Positions 35,385 through 50,997 of a stretch of DNA of 64,000 bases are shown here, one piece after another. Every line of letters starts with the position of its first letter. Position 1 is the stretch's first letter. The notes below the pieces were generated by a model, which saw nothing but the letters and a program-made list of their open reading frames with translations, did not search any database and was not told the origin of the DNA. The DNA comes from Sipunculus nudus (Eukaryota > Annelida > Sipuncula > Golfingiida > Sipunculidae). Location of the stretch: positions 13,485,676 through 13,549,675 of the forward strand of contig CM049311.1 in assembly GCA_026874595.1 (NCBI GenBank), given 5' to 3'. The position numbers and the translations under genes are program-made.

Positions 35385-38300
35385 TTCGCAATTTATTTTG
35401 TTCTAGTATAAGTGTTTTGGTGGATCGACGCTTAAGGCGTTGAGGTTGACGTATTTTGTATTTCCCCAATCATGTTTCAGCCGGTGGGCGCCTGGAGAAC
35501 CAAATGATGCTAACGTCCTTGGTTACGAAGATTGCACTACATCATACATCAATGGGTGTGGGTGGGCAGAGGATGGCTGGGAAGACCGCATATGTAGCTA
35601 CGATACACGTCCATACTGCAAAAAGAAGAATTTCAGTGGGTTCACGAATCAACATTATGTCACACAATTATGTATATATGCATTAAGACATCAGAAATAA
35701 TATGTGTTTCTGTTCAACAGCTTTACCGCAAAATTGAGGGATTTTGATTTTTATCTCTCTGTGAGTATTAATAATTAATAATTATAATAAGACTCGTTTC
35801 GAGCTGAGCTGAGAGGTTTAGCTGTTAAGTTTAAATCAATGTACATTCAGTTATGTATATATGAACTATAACTATAAAACGCCTGTTTGCTTGATTTAAA
35901 ATTTTTTCAATATATCTCATTGATAGACCAGGATTGTCCATCAATAGCAAATTGTGAAATTGAATGCTGTCCTGTACCCGGAACAAGTACCATATGCTCA
36001 GAGTGCAAGGACTACTACGGGCCAACAGAGAGGGCTTACAGGAAGAAAAGTGGGAACACCTGTGAAAGTATGTTCTACTAAAAATTATATTTCTTCACGA
36101 TTTTGTGAAAATTATTAACTTAATCATATGCCGCTCAGCAGCAGTTTTTACAATGTCAGTTATAATGCATTATTTAATATACAAAAACATTTGTAATCTC
36201 AAAATATATGTATATATATTTACAATAGAATACCAAAATAATATTATAGCAAAGTCAGTGTGACATTGTAAACATGTCTTAGATTAGTAAGCTTGGTATT
36301 TTTAGAGTTGTGCTCATGGCTTTCGGATAGCAACACGTGTTTCCCGGGAACCTGTTTCTGCAAACCAGAAACATGTGAATGTGCACCAAAGTTTTCGGGT
36401 CAAAATAAGAACTGCATGGAAAGTGAGTATCATTATCCCTTATTTGACATAAATATACTACATTAGCAACACAGTGACATGCTTTAGGACACATTCCTTC
36501 TAAACAGCCTTAATAATCTAAAGGTAACTTCAGGATAAGGAAAACCAATCGTTTTTCTGTTAAGAAAATCTTTACTTATTGTGTGCTTGTCCTTCCGGTC
36601 GCTTGCCGACGGCAGGACACATCGCAACATTTAAGGCTTCTGCTAAAAATAAACCTGAACAGGTCCTTAGATAATCTTGAAACCCCGACGTGTTTACTGA
36701 TGAATGTCTGAGGCTTTTTTCCCCATCCTTGGGTTATAAAACTGGAAGAACGTATTAAGTGTCTCACGGTACTACTTAAAGGGACATAATCAGGAGCAAT
36801 AGTATGCCTATTCTTTCACACTATCAGTTCAGTCTTGCTTTATACGAAGGTTTCATAGCAGAACCATCCAAGCACAGATCCCAGTCTCATTTCGTCACAT
36901 ACAGTTGTTTTTACACCTTGTTATGGCTCTGCGTGTTGGTAAACACAGTCCACGTGTGTCTGTTTACCATGACAAGGCCGCGTGACCGAAGGTCCAATAA
37001 AGAGGGGCAAAACTCGGTGTTTCAGCCAGCGGAAACATGTATCATATTTGTTTGGCCTTGTCAGTCAGGACATCACCTGATTGACACGTGCTGTGGCTCC
37101 GCGCTGCAAACGGCCCCATGCAGTGTGTTCATGTTGACACCTACGATCGCGCCCGGTCCACTGTTTTTAACATTCGCCTACAGGAGTAAGCAAACGGTTT
37201 CAAGGTAATATTTTGGTAGTTACAGATTTATTTTAAAGAGAAGAAGCTATTTTTCGTGTTAACTCAACAAGCTTTATTGGGGCCCCTTTAACACGCAATT
37301 CTCTTGAAGCATGAAAAAAAAAACATTAACTGGTTCAGTCCATCCAGCCCTTTGAAACTGTGACTGAAGTACTATAATCCTGTTCTTAATCATATTCGGT
37401 AAACAAAAACAAAAGCTTTTGTCTCTCAACACCATGAAATTCGTGAAATGTCTTTTTTTTCATATATATAGGAAAGGTTGTTTGAAACTTGTGTTGTTTG
37501 CTTTTATTTTTACACAGGTTCATTATAGAGTGACAAGTAATATTTTGTAACAGTTATCAGTCTGGCCATATATATTTAACCTACAAGCAAAACGTGATGT
37601 TGAATATGTCTTACATTTATTTAATGATCTTTTTTTCATTGAAATAAAACTAGCGAGTTCTGATTATTTGAATAAATATAAAATTTCCATAACATCGGCC
37701 CATTTTGGGGAAAATTATAGTGGTGTTTCATTTTCTCCACGAGATCAAAGGATTGCCTTCCAAATATAGTTTAGTTCATGATGGATTCCATTGTCCTTAA
37801 CATTTTATTAAGTTTACTCGTTTTTTAGACTCTGACATGTAGCTCTCTTAATATAACATTGTCTCATCAATGAAATGATTTGCATTGGACTACTAAGCGG
37901 AGCAATGTGCTTCAACCAGAATTATATTCCAACAGTATATTATAAAGACTGGTGGTTCCGCCTGTATTTTTTCCGTTAGCAGGGCACAAATCCTTACCGG
38001 ATTAATCCTAACCGGACAGAACCTTGCAAAATCTCCCTGGCCACCTGAAATCAGGTCGATGTATATTCTAAGGTTTATTGGCTTGTTTGTACACGCCAGA
38101 ATTAGAGAAGATTTGATTTTTGCAATACATGTTGATCATGGACAGTTCCATTAATTTCTGAGGACTTAAAGTTATTTTTTTGTGCTCCGGTTTGCTCAGT
38201 TTTTTTCCGTACTATTGAATCCTTCAATTGAAGGGGTCCGTCTGTGAAAAGGACACAAACCGTAATCGTCAAACCTAGAAACTTCTGATTGCTACCCAGA

Positions 38301-41134
38301 CAAAAATTGAATCCTTCTGCCCTAGAATCATAAAATGTAAAATTCAAGGAGATCCCGTAAAAATGTCAGCTGGGCACATATTGTATCTGTTAAGCATATA
38401 AGCTTCCAAATAATATTCCTGCAGGTTCTTTGCAAATCTTTTTGGACACATGATACTAGGTCACTGTGATTTATATTTTGTGAGCTACAGTAAAAACATT
38501 AGCAAATCTCTTCATACTTAAATTTAAGGAGGTCCTGGGCAAAAACACTTGAGATTAAACAATTATGACCTCTATTCTGTGAGCTACAGAATTTAATGTT
38601 GGATCTAAAAATGTCTTGCTTAACTTAAAAGGGGGTCAATATAACAATTCTTTGGAAATCTGAACTAAGATCACTGTATCCTATATTCTGCCAGCTATAT
38701 GACAGAACATGATTTTTGCAATCTGTTTGTCAGACAGGCACAAATGGTAGCAGTTGGACCTTGAAACTTATAATCTCATTAAGACCTCAGGTGCTCCCTG
38801 TTAAATCTTCTTGGAAACTCTAAATATGGTCACATATATTCTGTGACATATGGGAAAGGACATGATTTGAGCAAACTTTAAGTTAGATGGACACAAATCA
38901 TGGCAGTTGGACGTAGAAATTGCTAACTTAGCCTCTAGGGAGTTTCTGGTAACTCTTCTTGGAAACCTTAAATAAGGTTACTGTTAACAATTTTCTAAAA
39001 ACTATGGACAATGGACTACTTGTTTATAAAACCTTTGCCTATTGCTTGTTATCAAATGCCTAATGTTACAAGTCATGCCTAAGTGTCACAACAGATGCAT
39101 TTTTTCAGTTACCGATCTACCCGAAATAATTGGCTGTTCTCTGAAAGTACTGGGCCTTCATAATAATTCGCAAGATTACAAATATATAGAGTGCGAAAAT
39201 CCACCCCAGGTGCAGTTTTCTGGATACACTAACATTGAGGTTGAAGGATTAGAGGTACGTCAAATTCCCCTTCACCCGGAGTTTGTTTTAAGGGCAGGAA
39301 CCGATGATTCCCATGCTGAATCTGTTGCTAATTACACGACATGTAAAGGAGCTTAGACGTGAGCCTAGCAATGCTGACGCTAATATTTGAATATGTTTTA
39401 ACACAGATCATTAAAGAAACTGATATTCATGACGCTTTTACTGACATTATCGCAAATGTTGCCAGTGATGATTTCCAGATAGAATAGTACATCAGAGACC
39501 ATACAAATTCTAAATATTCCCAAAAAGGAAGTTACAAGATATAGTAACACATTAATAAGCTCGAGATTCAAACGTGTAAGTGGTTTTGCATTTCCAGATC
39601 AAATGGACCCATCAATTTCGACATGGAGCAGAAAACTATTCAGTACCAGCATACGTAACAGAATTTGAGGTTGGGGTGGTTACATCTACATTAAGCTGGA
39701 AGGTATTTAGGGGAACGGGTACGTAAATTGATAGTCTGTAATGGAGCTTATTTCCAATATATGATGTTATGTATCCTACAGACGATTCGATATTCGCAGG
39801 AAACGATTGATTACAAATAAAAGAACCCTTCTGTAACCAAAATCTAAATTGGCTGACATATTTGTTTTTGTTCTAGACAACACAATAGTAGCCGAGGGGT
39901 CAGATTATTGTCTCAATCGGAATATGCCAGATGAAAAGCCACAAGATAGTGGTCCATGCGGGCATAATGAAAGTATAAACTTTGTCTTTACCCATGGAGA
40001 CAGGTTATTTCTATATTTTCTGGCCTCTCATTTTTGTTTGATTATTGTCCCTCATTACAAATATAGTTTCTAATATTTCTGATATCTTTAGGTTACCTAA
40101 TTGTTTAATGCAAACTTTATATGATTCACTGGATAGTATACTAGTACCTAAGGGTTTTACATACATTTTTCTTTGCAATTCAAGTAGGGGGTATAGTGAG
40201 ATCTATGAGTGAATTCTGGTGAAATTAAACTTTAAGCACGAGAGCACAGATGTTATGACAGTCGGCTTTCATATGTGACTCGGTGCCGCGTTTTTTTATA
40301 CGGGCAATAAGCAAACGCCAGCATTTCTTATATAAGACCAATATCCGCTCTGTTTTTTTGTATGTGTTACAAAAAGCTTCTTTGCTCACTTTGGTAAGTT
40401 ATAGACAAATGTAATATCATATTTTTCAAATACAAGGTTGGTTGTGGATATCATTGTGACAAATGGAGGTTACCTAGGTATTAAGGATTACCCCAGCAAC
40501 ACCTCTTCACGAAAAGTGACTTACAGTGGAAAGTCCCGTATTCATACAACGACTATACACTTAGATTATCAACGGCCATACCACTGTGCTGTGACCAACA
40601 CTGTTGGCTGTGAGACCAGTACATTCCTCGATGTCGGAAAGCATATAAGGAAAGAGGTATTTTAATCGTCAATGACTGATACAGGTCATTTAATATTGAG
40701 GCTTGCCGCCTGCTTACGACAATGTTTTCAACAAGGGTTAGGCTAATGCTTTACTGACTCAATATTTCTTAGGTTGTAACTAATATTTGGTTTCCATGTG
40801 GCTTAATTGTCAGCTTTAACATATCACTCCAGAATTATAAATATAATATTTTACATTTCAGAGTGCCTTGACGATAAAATGGCTTGGCTGGAGGGATGAT
40901 ATTGGAGGGATTTCAGGAATAGACCGCTATGAGTATGAACTACACAGACTCAAAGGGGACAATCGTACTGCTCTGAAGAAACACGGCCCAGACGCAGAAA
41001 ATGGCAATTTCACAAAATTTGTCGTTGAGCATAGTACAATCCTGACAGAACCTGGTAATGTTTTCATATTTATATGTACATAGTATTTCATATTCATTTT
41101 TATTAGCAACGTCTATTATATATGGGTGTAATAC

Positions 41135-41184
<50 letters not shown>

Positions 41185-44100
41185 TGTATTTTTATAGAAT
41201 TATTAATTCAAAATTTATAAATATTTAAATAATTTATAAATATTAACTGAATTTTCGCTAGGGGTCTATGCCATTTACATCATTGCATTCGACAATGCCA
41301 ACAACCACCAAGCGTCTCGCAGGTTTGTACTTTACGATAACATCAACCAAGTAGAGGTGTCACCAGACACCATCATGAGGGTGGAAACAGCGACGAAAAA
41401 TACAAGCTATCAGTGGCTAACCACCCTCGATCAACCGGTAAGAGCAATTTCTTTCATATGAAAATACACCACTAAATTGCTGAAGATAGAAGTTAGAACA
41501 ATAACATAACACCACCATGGCCCCAGATGACAATATGTTTGGTCATAATTTAAAAGAAAATACCTCGGAGTCCACATAGAGTAATGTATTTTCATGTTTT
41601 CTTCTCTTCTTTGTTTTATCAGATTCCATAACATATACTTTATTCTATTTTATTTTCTTGATGGATCCTGTAAAGAATAAGTGCCCCATTGGTATTTACC
41701 GAAAACAGTTTTGTAGTTACACATAGGCAGTAATTATATTAATGCATCATTCATGGTACATGACATATTCTTGTTAAAACACTATAAAAGTATCTGCACC
41801 GATTATACACTTTTTTGGTTCATGTAATATGTAAAGATCTTTAAATCACAAAAGGAGAATTATAAAAGTTTCTTCGTTATTTGAAAAACTGGTCGGCCTC
41901 CAACATACAGTTGTAAATAGAGCGAACCCTTTTAAGTATAGTATATCCCATCTTACCATTGAAAAGATACAATCTTTGTCTCTGATTGTCCTGCACCGAT
42001 TGCAGACACCTGTGTTGGTAAACTAAAATGAACAATATTCCCGCACATGTACATTTTGAAATAATTATCTTTGATTGAAGATTTGAAAGTATTTGATGAG
42101 CTTTAACCAAATAAGTTTAATTAAACTAGTGTGTGTAACATTGCGGCAATCTATTCCATTTTGCAATAACCATCGTCATGGTAGTTTGTTTAAAAAATTA
42201 GCTGCGCCTAATAACTGTTTATTAAGTAAAGGATAGTCAACAAAGTGCCTTAATGGTATTACATAGGACGGGCCAGGCAAACTAGTTATTTAAATAACGT
42301 AAAGGCAAATTCTGCGAAATGCATAAAAACACGGAGCGACTGAAGACCATCTTGTCAAGTTTAAATCTGTCTTTGGTTTAGGTACATTTGACTTGGATCG
42401 GACATTTTAGAAATTTTTATCACCATATCAATGGATTTCTGAACGAGATCAGTGCAAGCAATGAGAATATAATTGAGGGGTACGAAGATGTTACAGGACA
42501 ACCCCCAATGCGTTCCCGGGAGGCCATCCCAAATGTCAGGGGTGTCACAGCGTATTTTGTTGAGTATCGTTTAGACCATGATGGAGGCCTTAGTATCATA
42601 AACAATACGGATTCATGGGTTTCGGTTCCAGAGTTTCAGGTAGCGTACACTATCGCAATTGATTTAAGTCAGACGTCTTATGTTAGTAGGGTTGGTGTAT
42701 GCTCTGTCATATATAGCATTTTATTCGATAATGGCTTCGGTCTTTAGGTAGAACTTTTGCAGTTTATTGGCGCCCCTTCCGATGATTATGCAAATTAAAA
42801 CATCATCGGTTAATAATATCTTAATGAGGCTATATATTTTCCCTTGGTACACGTTATCGCTGTAGCGCATCACTTTCAATGAAATAGCTTTATTTATTAA
42901 TTTCATAATAAACCACACGTTTTGACTTCGGAATTTCTGAACATTAGTTCGCCAAAAGTGTGCTGAGTGCAAAAAAACAAACCATCGGCCCTCGTGTCAC
43001 CTGTTAGATTATAGAGTTGCAAATAGATAATAAAATAGTACATATACATAGCACCATTAATCTATTGATATACACTGCTTTATCTTTTAATCACTCAATA
43101 TCTACTTCTGTATTTTTCTGTCTGATATTATAAAAAAAAATTGATCATTGGTATTTTCTAAAATATAAATCTTTTGTTTCACCAAACTATGCGAAAGATT
43201 ACTACAAGTGTCATATATTAAACCAAAAAAACTGATGAAAAAAGACCATGGGCCCCTAATTTTATTTCGTGAATTGTATAAACATGTCGTGTATATATCA
43301 TGTGCAAAATATAAGGTTTCAATTGTTGTTAAAATAAAGTGTCAAATTTCCCCTTAACAATGTTTTATTTTATGTAAAAGACTGAGCAGGCTGTCCTGAA
43401 TATACCACGAACGGATGGGGACAGTGTTAGAATATTCGTCAAAGGACAGGATGTCCTACACAACGAGGACATAGATGATATTATTGTACACGTAGACAGC
43501 TCCCCTCCGGAAGTTCAGATTCTTGGACTGTACCGAGGCGGAGAACGTCGTCTTGCAGTCCACAGCAACACGGATCTATTTGACATGCTGTTTGTATCTT
43601 TCTTTACTATTGACTGTTCCATTCATTCATTTGAGCAGATCAGTTCTTCTTTAAAGGATCACGCAACTTTTGAAACGAGATCTCCCCTAATAATCTAGTT
43701 AGTATATAAGTCTCAAACACCTTGTCAAGTTGCAGGTGACCACAGTGTTCTCACGATGTCGAGGGTATAATGACACATATAAAAAAGCTTTAATTCACAA
43801 CCAAGGTACTTTGGACGGTCAATCTAAACAACTGCACCTGAGACTGGGATTCTGAAATTTTCAGGTTTGAATTCGACGCCTACGATGAGCACAGCGGGTT
43901 GTTCACTATTCACTGGGAACTCCATGATAACTTGGATAGTGCCCGGGTTCATGGAACAGGCACAGTAACTGCAGCTGGTTCGGGCCCAGTAAGTCCATTA
44001 AAGATGAGCAATAATTTGAAACTCGTAATGCTTCGCCACTCTGAATATTAATATTCTATATTTTGCTAGATACGTACAAATAAAAGAAACTAAGTGAATC

Positions 44101-47100
44101 TATTACACATATTTTTTATATTGATATGAACAGAGCCGTTTTGAATGCAATTTTCAGATGAACCGACCAGACTGTGAACCGCAGGAATGTGTCTGTGTGC
44201 CTACAATGCAGTTATGTTACCCAAGAAACTACAGCATGTCGCCAGACCAAAATGAAATGAACATATCGACTGGCGTTCATGAGTTTGATTACATGTTTGT
44301 TGTCATAGTTACCAACAATGCAATGCTTGTGACCCTACGAACATTCAAGGTATACAAATATTACTTTCTCAGATGAAAGGAGATAACGTTTATATTAGTT
44401 TTGTTATCATAGACAACTAAAGGAAGGAATAATTTTGTTAAAAATACCTTTCCAGAAGTGTTAACTTTGTCCAATAGACCAATTACAGTTTTTGTTTCGG
44501 TTTCATGTTTACAAGTGCATCAGATGATTATTTTTCTGTGGAACAAAATGTGACAACTGACTTTATGTGCCATGAAATGTAAAATTTGTCTGCTCTATCT
44601 AGGTCACGGTTGACATCTCTCCCCCTCACCCTGGGATAGTCAAGGACAATCTACCTGGCCAACCTGACCTTGACTTCCAGCATCACATGACCCACCAGGC
44701 ATCATGGGAAGGTTTCTTCGACAAAGAAAGCGGCGTGATGTTTTATAAATATGGTTACGCCGACCGCTGTCTTTCTTCAGATGACTTTGGATATAATTCA
44801 ACACAGGTATAGTTTCCAAGTATCTGCAATCCGATATCTCAAGAATAAGTCCGTAATTGGATTCTAATGTTAGTGTTTATTCCTGCTATCCATCGACAGC
44901 GCGATATACTGTGTTAACTTAACCTTAATGAATATGTCTTATTGTTTTCGTGTAGGTTACGCTGACATACAACACCTGGGTCAGCCACAATTGGTCTACC
45001 TCAGGCACCTACTACTGTACTGTCGTTGCCTTTAATCACGCCAATGATCCGTCGATTCCTGTATGCTCAAACGGTCTAACAATTGATATAACCCCGCCCA
45101 CAATCACCGGTGTGATGGCGAAAGGTATGTTTACAAACAAGGGTCTGGCAAAATCATCTGATGACACTTTGCTCATCCGGAAAAATGACCGCTCCCTAAC
45201 CCGTGCAACAGCACCAGATACTTGCAAGTACGTCCATATATTGTTTATGAATATATACCAAATGCGAAATTAACGGTACATCTATGAGAAAGGGTTAATT
45301 CTAAATAATGAAGTATATAAAGTACACCGGCACCATGATTCTATCTTTTCTTTTTAGTTTAAATCAGTTTTATTTTAAACAGAGAACGAGCAGGCGTGAT
45401 CGATACCGATTTGTATACCTTTGATACTTTCCCAAACGGAACAACGAAGCACATATCGCTCTCAGAGGAAGACTGTTCCGTCATGTCCCCAGCAAGGAGT
45501 CAACAGTACATTGCAACACCACACCGTGTAATTATTGCCACTTATTTCTGTTTTCTCTAAATATCTTGTTGTATATTTCAAGGATAATATCGTAGAATTA
45601 TGTCTATTAAATACTGAAGCTTGTCCATTCACAGTTTGAACTATCCTGGACCGTGACTGACACTGAAAGTGAACTTCTCGACTGTTTCGTTGGCATATCA
45701 TCAAACGGATTTGGATACCCTACGATTCTTCAGTACCAGTCGACGCATGCGCGTCAACGTTACACCATTTATCATACGGGTCTCTCTGATGGCCACACGT
45801 GTTATATACATATTAAAGCAATGAACAAGGCAGGCCTCGAAACAGAGAAGGTAATAGTTCTGCATATTAAAGATAATGAATATGTCTCTTTTCCTTTAAT
45901 TACAATAATTGTATACTATTTTATAAATAGAGTATCCTTTTTGTCTTATAATTTGAAATATAATCATTATTCATGATGTTTATGCTACCTTAACCACAAA
46001 CATGCATGATATATTCAAAGAATGAAAGTGCATCAGCTACCGGATCTTGTAGTTAAATATGAATGATATTTAATTCATAAATCATGACTCTTTTTCAAGA
46101 TTATTGGCCCTGTTGTGGTGGAATCGCAACCACTTGACAATATCATCACCAGTATTAATATCATTCAAGAAGAAAACATTGGACGCAAGCTCCTAATCGT
46201 CAGATGGGCTTATGATACGTTGAATAGGGAGAAGATCCGCTCTATTGAACGAGTCACTATGGCTATAGGTATCATCCTTGATTTTTAAAATAACAGCCGG
46301 CTCACAACAGTATCCAATTATCAAAAACACATAAATCTAAAAGCAATTTATATGATGGTTTCAGCACTCCATTTGATTAGAGCAAAGACACGTTTCATAT
46401 TAAAAAACTGACCTTGAGCAATTTGATTCGGCCATTTCTTTTCATATATTCCCAGGAGATAATAACAGGAAGACCCATCTTGTCAGGTTCAGAGGGATTT
46501 ACAAAAATAACGACTCTATCGAATATTGCACTGTCACGGATCCGCCATCGTGTTCGGCGGTTGTTGTTGCCGATTTAGGTTGGCGCCTCCACAGCAACCA
46601 CCGATATAAAGCCATAGTCAGAATACACACCATCGCTGGACACTCTGTCGATCATGAGTCAGACTGGTACTGGTATATCCATGGACCACCGGCAGCTGGA
46701 AGAGCATGGGAGACCAGTATAAATGACGAGGTAAAGCTGTGGGAAAACCACTTATAACAAACTCTCAACCACCTAAAATATATGTTTAAAACCAGATAAT
46801 GCTTATACCCAAAAATTGCACGATGTTCCACAAAAAACGAAAACAAATAGTATAACTTTCATAAAACCTGGTAACCTATCATATACATATGAAGTATTTT
46901 GACGTTTTTGTCAGTGTGTATGTAATGAGCCGAAACCTTCATCTTTAATCTAATTTGAATGATCATTAGCATATTTAAAAATGGACTGATTTGATTGGTT
47001 TCCTGATGTATACTTTAACCAGATTTTGTTATAAATGACGGGTTCATAAGTTGTAATCTATGCCTTTCAGGTGGACCGAAGGGACATTGACATATCAACA

Positions 47101-50100
47101 AGCGCCACCACAGTTTCTGTAAAGTGGGACGGGTTCTACCACCCACACTCTCCTATTCAATACCATCTGACCCTCCGAAACTCAAGTGATGACGTCATAG
47201 CAAGCTCACCTTTTCTTCCGGGAGAACAGTTTTCCTTTATTTTCAGGAGCCTGGTTCTAAAGGATTTCGAAGTTTGTGAATTTTAATGAACATGGCTTAC
47301 ACAAAGATATTTATTATATACTTCTGCCTACAGACTTCAAAGTTACAGACGTGATAAAATAGTCCTTTCAATGCCAGCCTGTGATTATTAACCAGAAGGG
47401 GTAAAATTTATCATACAAAATCAGTTTTTAATAGCTGAATCATTAAAATTTAGATGGATATTGGTAAAGTCGGTTCTCTTCATTTATCTGTTTAAAAATT
47501 AAATGTCACAACATCTTTCAATGTGGCTAGGGAATAATCTGTAATGGGTTTTTCTTTTCTTTAAACGCGTAAAGAATTATTATGCGGAAGTGACTGGCAT
47601 GACGTCAGAAGGAGAAGCCTCGACAAGAACAGATGGTTTCACGGTTGTCACCCAGGATATGGTAATATTTGGACTTTGTGTTATGGACGGAAAAGAAGGT
47701 ATATACGTGTTATTTATTTCATTTATCTCAATACAAAATAAGAACGATGGTAAAACAGACTTTTTCTACATAATCAAATGTTCTATGCAAAATAAAGCAT
47801 GAGTTATAAATCCTCTCATAACTGTAGTTCATGCTTATGTAGCTCGAATGAAAGTTTGAGCTATTGCCTATTGCAGAAAAAAGCAATAATAGATTAAGCT
47901 TATTTCTTTATTCCTATGCATACACTTGTTGAAAGTTAGTTTAACATGCAATAATACATGAAAATTAATTTAAATAGAAGTGCCATTACTTTTACAAAAT
48001 GGCAGACAGGTATATGGGAAAAATAGAATTAGCGTTAATTATTTCCTATACGTCAAATCAGTGATACACAATATTACTTAAAATATTCCAACATAACATC
48101 TTTTCTCAGGTTAAATGTCCAACAACCCGTGTTTTTAATTGTTTTATCAATATTCGTTTGGTTTCAGTACAAAAGTACATGAAACATATTATTGCTAATT
48201 AAGAAATTTACGTCTCCTTACAGGCAGTGGATGCAAAAATGATCAGGACTACAGTATTTCAGATAATACATACAGTGCACACTGGGAGATTCCTCAGAAC
48301 TTGACTGGACTCGTTAAAGACGTTATGTGGCAGATGGAGCGTTATGATAGTGACAGCAAGTATGGATATATCCTGTATATGACATATTTTTTAAAGTATT
48401 TTATCGTCTGTCATGGGACGAAAGTATCCCTTAATAATTTGTTTCAGATTGAAAAATCCATGGCGAATATGATATAATCATTATGTTCACTGGCAATTTC
48501 GTGTTTTGACTTGCATCGCTCGCGGATATCAAACGTTGAAACAAAACTCAGTTTACATTTTGTAAATAACTTCAACATAGCACGTGGTCGGAAATGGAGG
48601 AAACGGCAGAATACCTTGGCTTAGTAAACGAGGCCTCGAGGGCGGATCTTCATCTGGAGGAGTATCACCGTTACCGGGCGGCAGTCAGACTCTGTCACGA
48701 AGAGGGATGTTTTCAGGTACTGATTGGTCAGAACCCATAAATCATATGAATATTCGATGTCACTAATACCCTATATAGAATAAATTTTACCCATTACTTA
48801 TTTGTGCATGTGCCTAATTCTGAGTCTCTGGATATCTTAAAACAACCAAACACGCTTCTCCATGTCCTGAAATTATATATCATATGCTGTTTTACAGCCA
48901 AGGTATTCCGATGGCTTCATGGTGCTCCAAACACCTCCCAGTCCCGGGAGTCTCCAGGTCGAATCCCTGGATTCTACATCTATAGAGATCCGAGCTATTA
49001 ATATTTCTTGGACTCCCGCCAACCAGCCAGGTATTTCCGGATCAACTGATGTAATATCACGGTATGACTGGACCATCTTACGTAATCATCAGAACATGGC
49101 GCCGAGGCATCAACTGCTGCCATGGCAATATGCGCTTTCCAGTCAGGTGGGCGTTGAAAGATTTATGGATTCATTCTTCTAAACCCATAATTTGTTGAAT
49201 ACCTCGTAGATTTGGCATAGCTGACAGATGTTATGTCCACATGTTCTTTTAATACGGATATATATTTCTATAGTCTCTGTTGATTATAAACTTTAATTCA
49301 AACGAGTAGGCGCTACAAAAATATTACATTCTCTTGTAAAAAATATGGCTTTTATGATGACTTGCTATTAGTTTTGGAAAATTTCAAACTTTTGGTATAA
49401 ACATTAAAAAAACTAGTGTTAAGTGCAATTCATAATATTGAAATCTTGAAAGTAAAACCATGTTTCTCGGATCAGTTTCGGCAGTGTTAGGTTATACTGT
49501 GTACCCTATCACTGTTACAGACGAAGGCAACGTACACGTTTCCGGAGACGCTGTTAGCATCTCGATGTCTAGTAATCGTTCTCATAGCAACCAATAAAGT
49601 TGGTTTAAAGTCATCCACTGAGAGGCAAATAACCGACTGCTCAGCTGTCAAACAACCGACAGTGTTAGACGCTGTTGGGACATGGAACCAAGGGAGACAG
49701 GAAATTGGGTAAATTATGAAATATCTCTTTAATATAATTACGATGATAAATTTCTGACTACTATGATTGTTATACGTTACTAGTATAAACAGAAATATGC
49801 TATTGTTCGTTTATTTGGTTGCAGCGATATCAATTTAGAAACGAATCAGTTATGGCAGGCAGATGACCGTGAGTTTACTCCTTCCAAAACGACTCTCCAG
49901 GCAGTATGGCCTTCTTTACGTCACGGGCAGTACCTGTGGAAGGTCGTGTCTGGGGAGAATATTGATCTTTGGGACGCCATCAATCCCCATGCACCGATGA
50001 CTTATTTGGACTACCACTGTTCCTCGCCGGAAGTGTTGTCGTGTGGCCAAACGCATGTAAATCCCGAAATATTAAACCAGATATATCAATTAATATATTT

Positions 50101-50942
50101 CTCAGCTTCAAATGTAAGGTTAGCTTCTGTATATGACACTCTCCTCGCTGTAAGAATTAAAAAATATAAACCTTTATGTACGAGCTGGTTTGGTTTAGCA
50201 TTTTGCACATTCATGTGAACTTTGTACCATATGCTAAAGCGGATGTCTTCCAAATTTCAGGAAAACTTTGTGAATATACATGGCCTCACATTAAGAAATG
50301 GAGCCCGTTATTACGTCTGTGTGTTTGCTAATGAGACGATAATACATAATGAACACTTCGACCAGATCTTGCCCGTTGTGTCGTCATGCACTGATGGTGT
50401 AGTGGTAGATCTAGATGCCCCAACACGAGGACGGGTTTGGATCGCAGATAAAGAAAAACATAAATTTCATCAGGTATTAATTATCTTTTTATTAAGGTTA
50501 TCAATGAAGTATATGCATATTACAGTAGTGTTAGATTTGACTAGTTTAGTGATCTTTAGTTTTCACTTTTATAAAATTTCATAACCCCTTGTTGCATTGT
50601 TTAAAAGTTTCAAATGATTTTTCCAGGTGGAAACGATGTCTCTTATGGTGCACTGGGAGAACTTCCGAGACACTGAGGTTTTCAATACGACATGGGATAC
50701 CTCGGGAATTTCCACTTATTACCTCTCTGTCAGTAAGGAATGAATCTTTCTTATAGAATCTAAACAATGTTACTCTATTCCATGTGTACCATTAATTGAA
50801 CCTTAATTTTCCAGGTACGTCCCCTGGAGGAGAGGACGTCAAAGAGAAATATTCTGTCGGCATCCAGACAAATCATGTGGTAATTCACCAGCTAAGTCTT
50901 CATCCTGGACAGCGTTATTATGTCACTGTGACAGGTAGGATG

Positions 50943-50997
<55 letters not shown>

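Noticed and set aside
36804-37208. 134-codon open frame on the plus strand
   Set aside because: It lies in gene B intron 6, shows no domain or repeat pattern, and the flanking exons join in phase without it.
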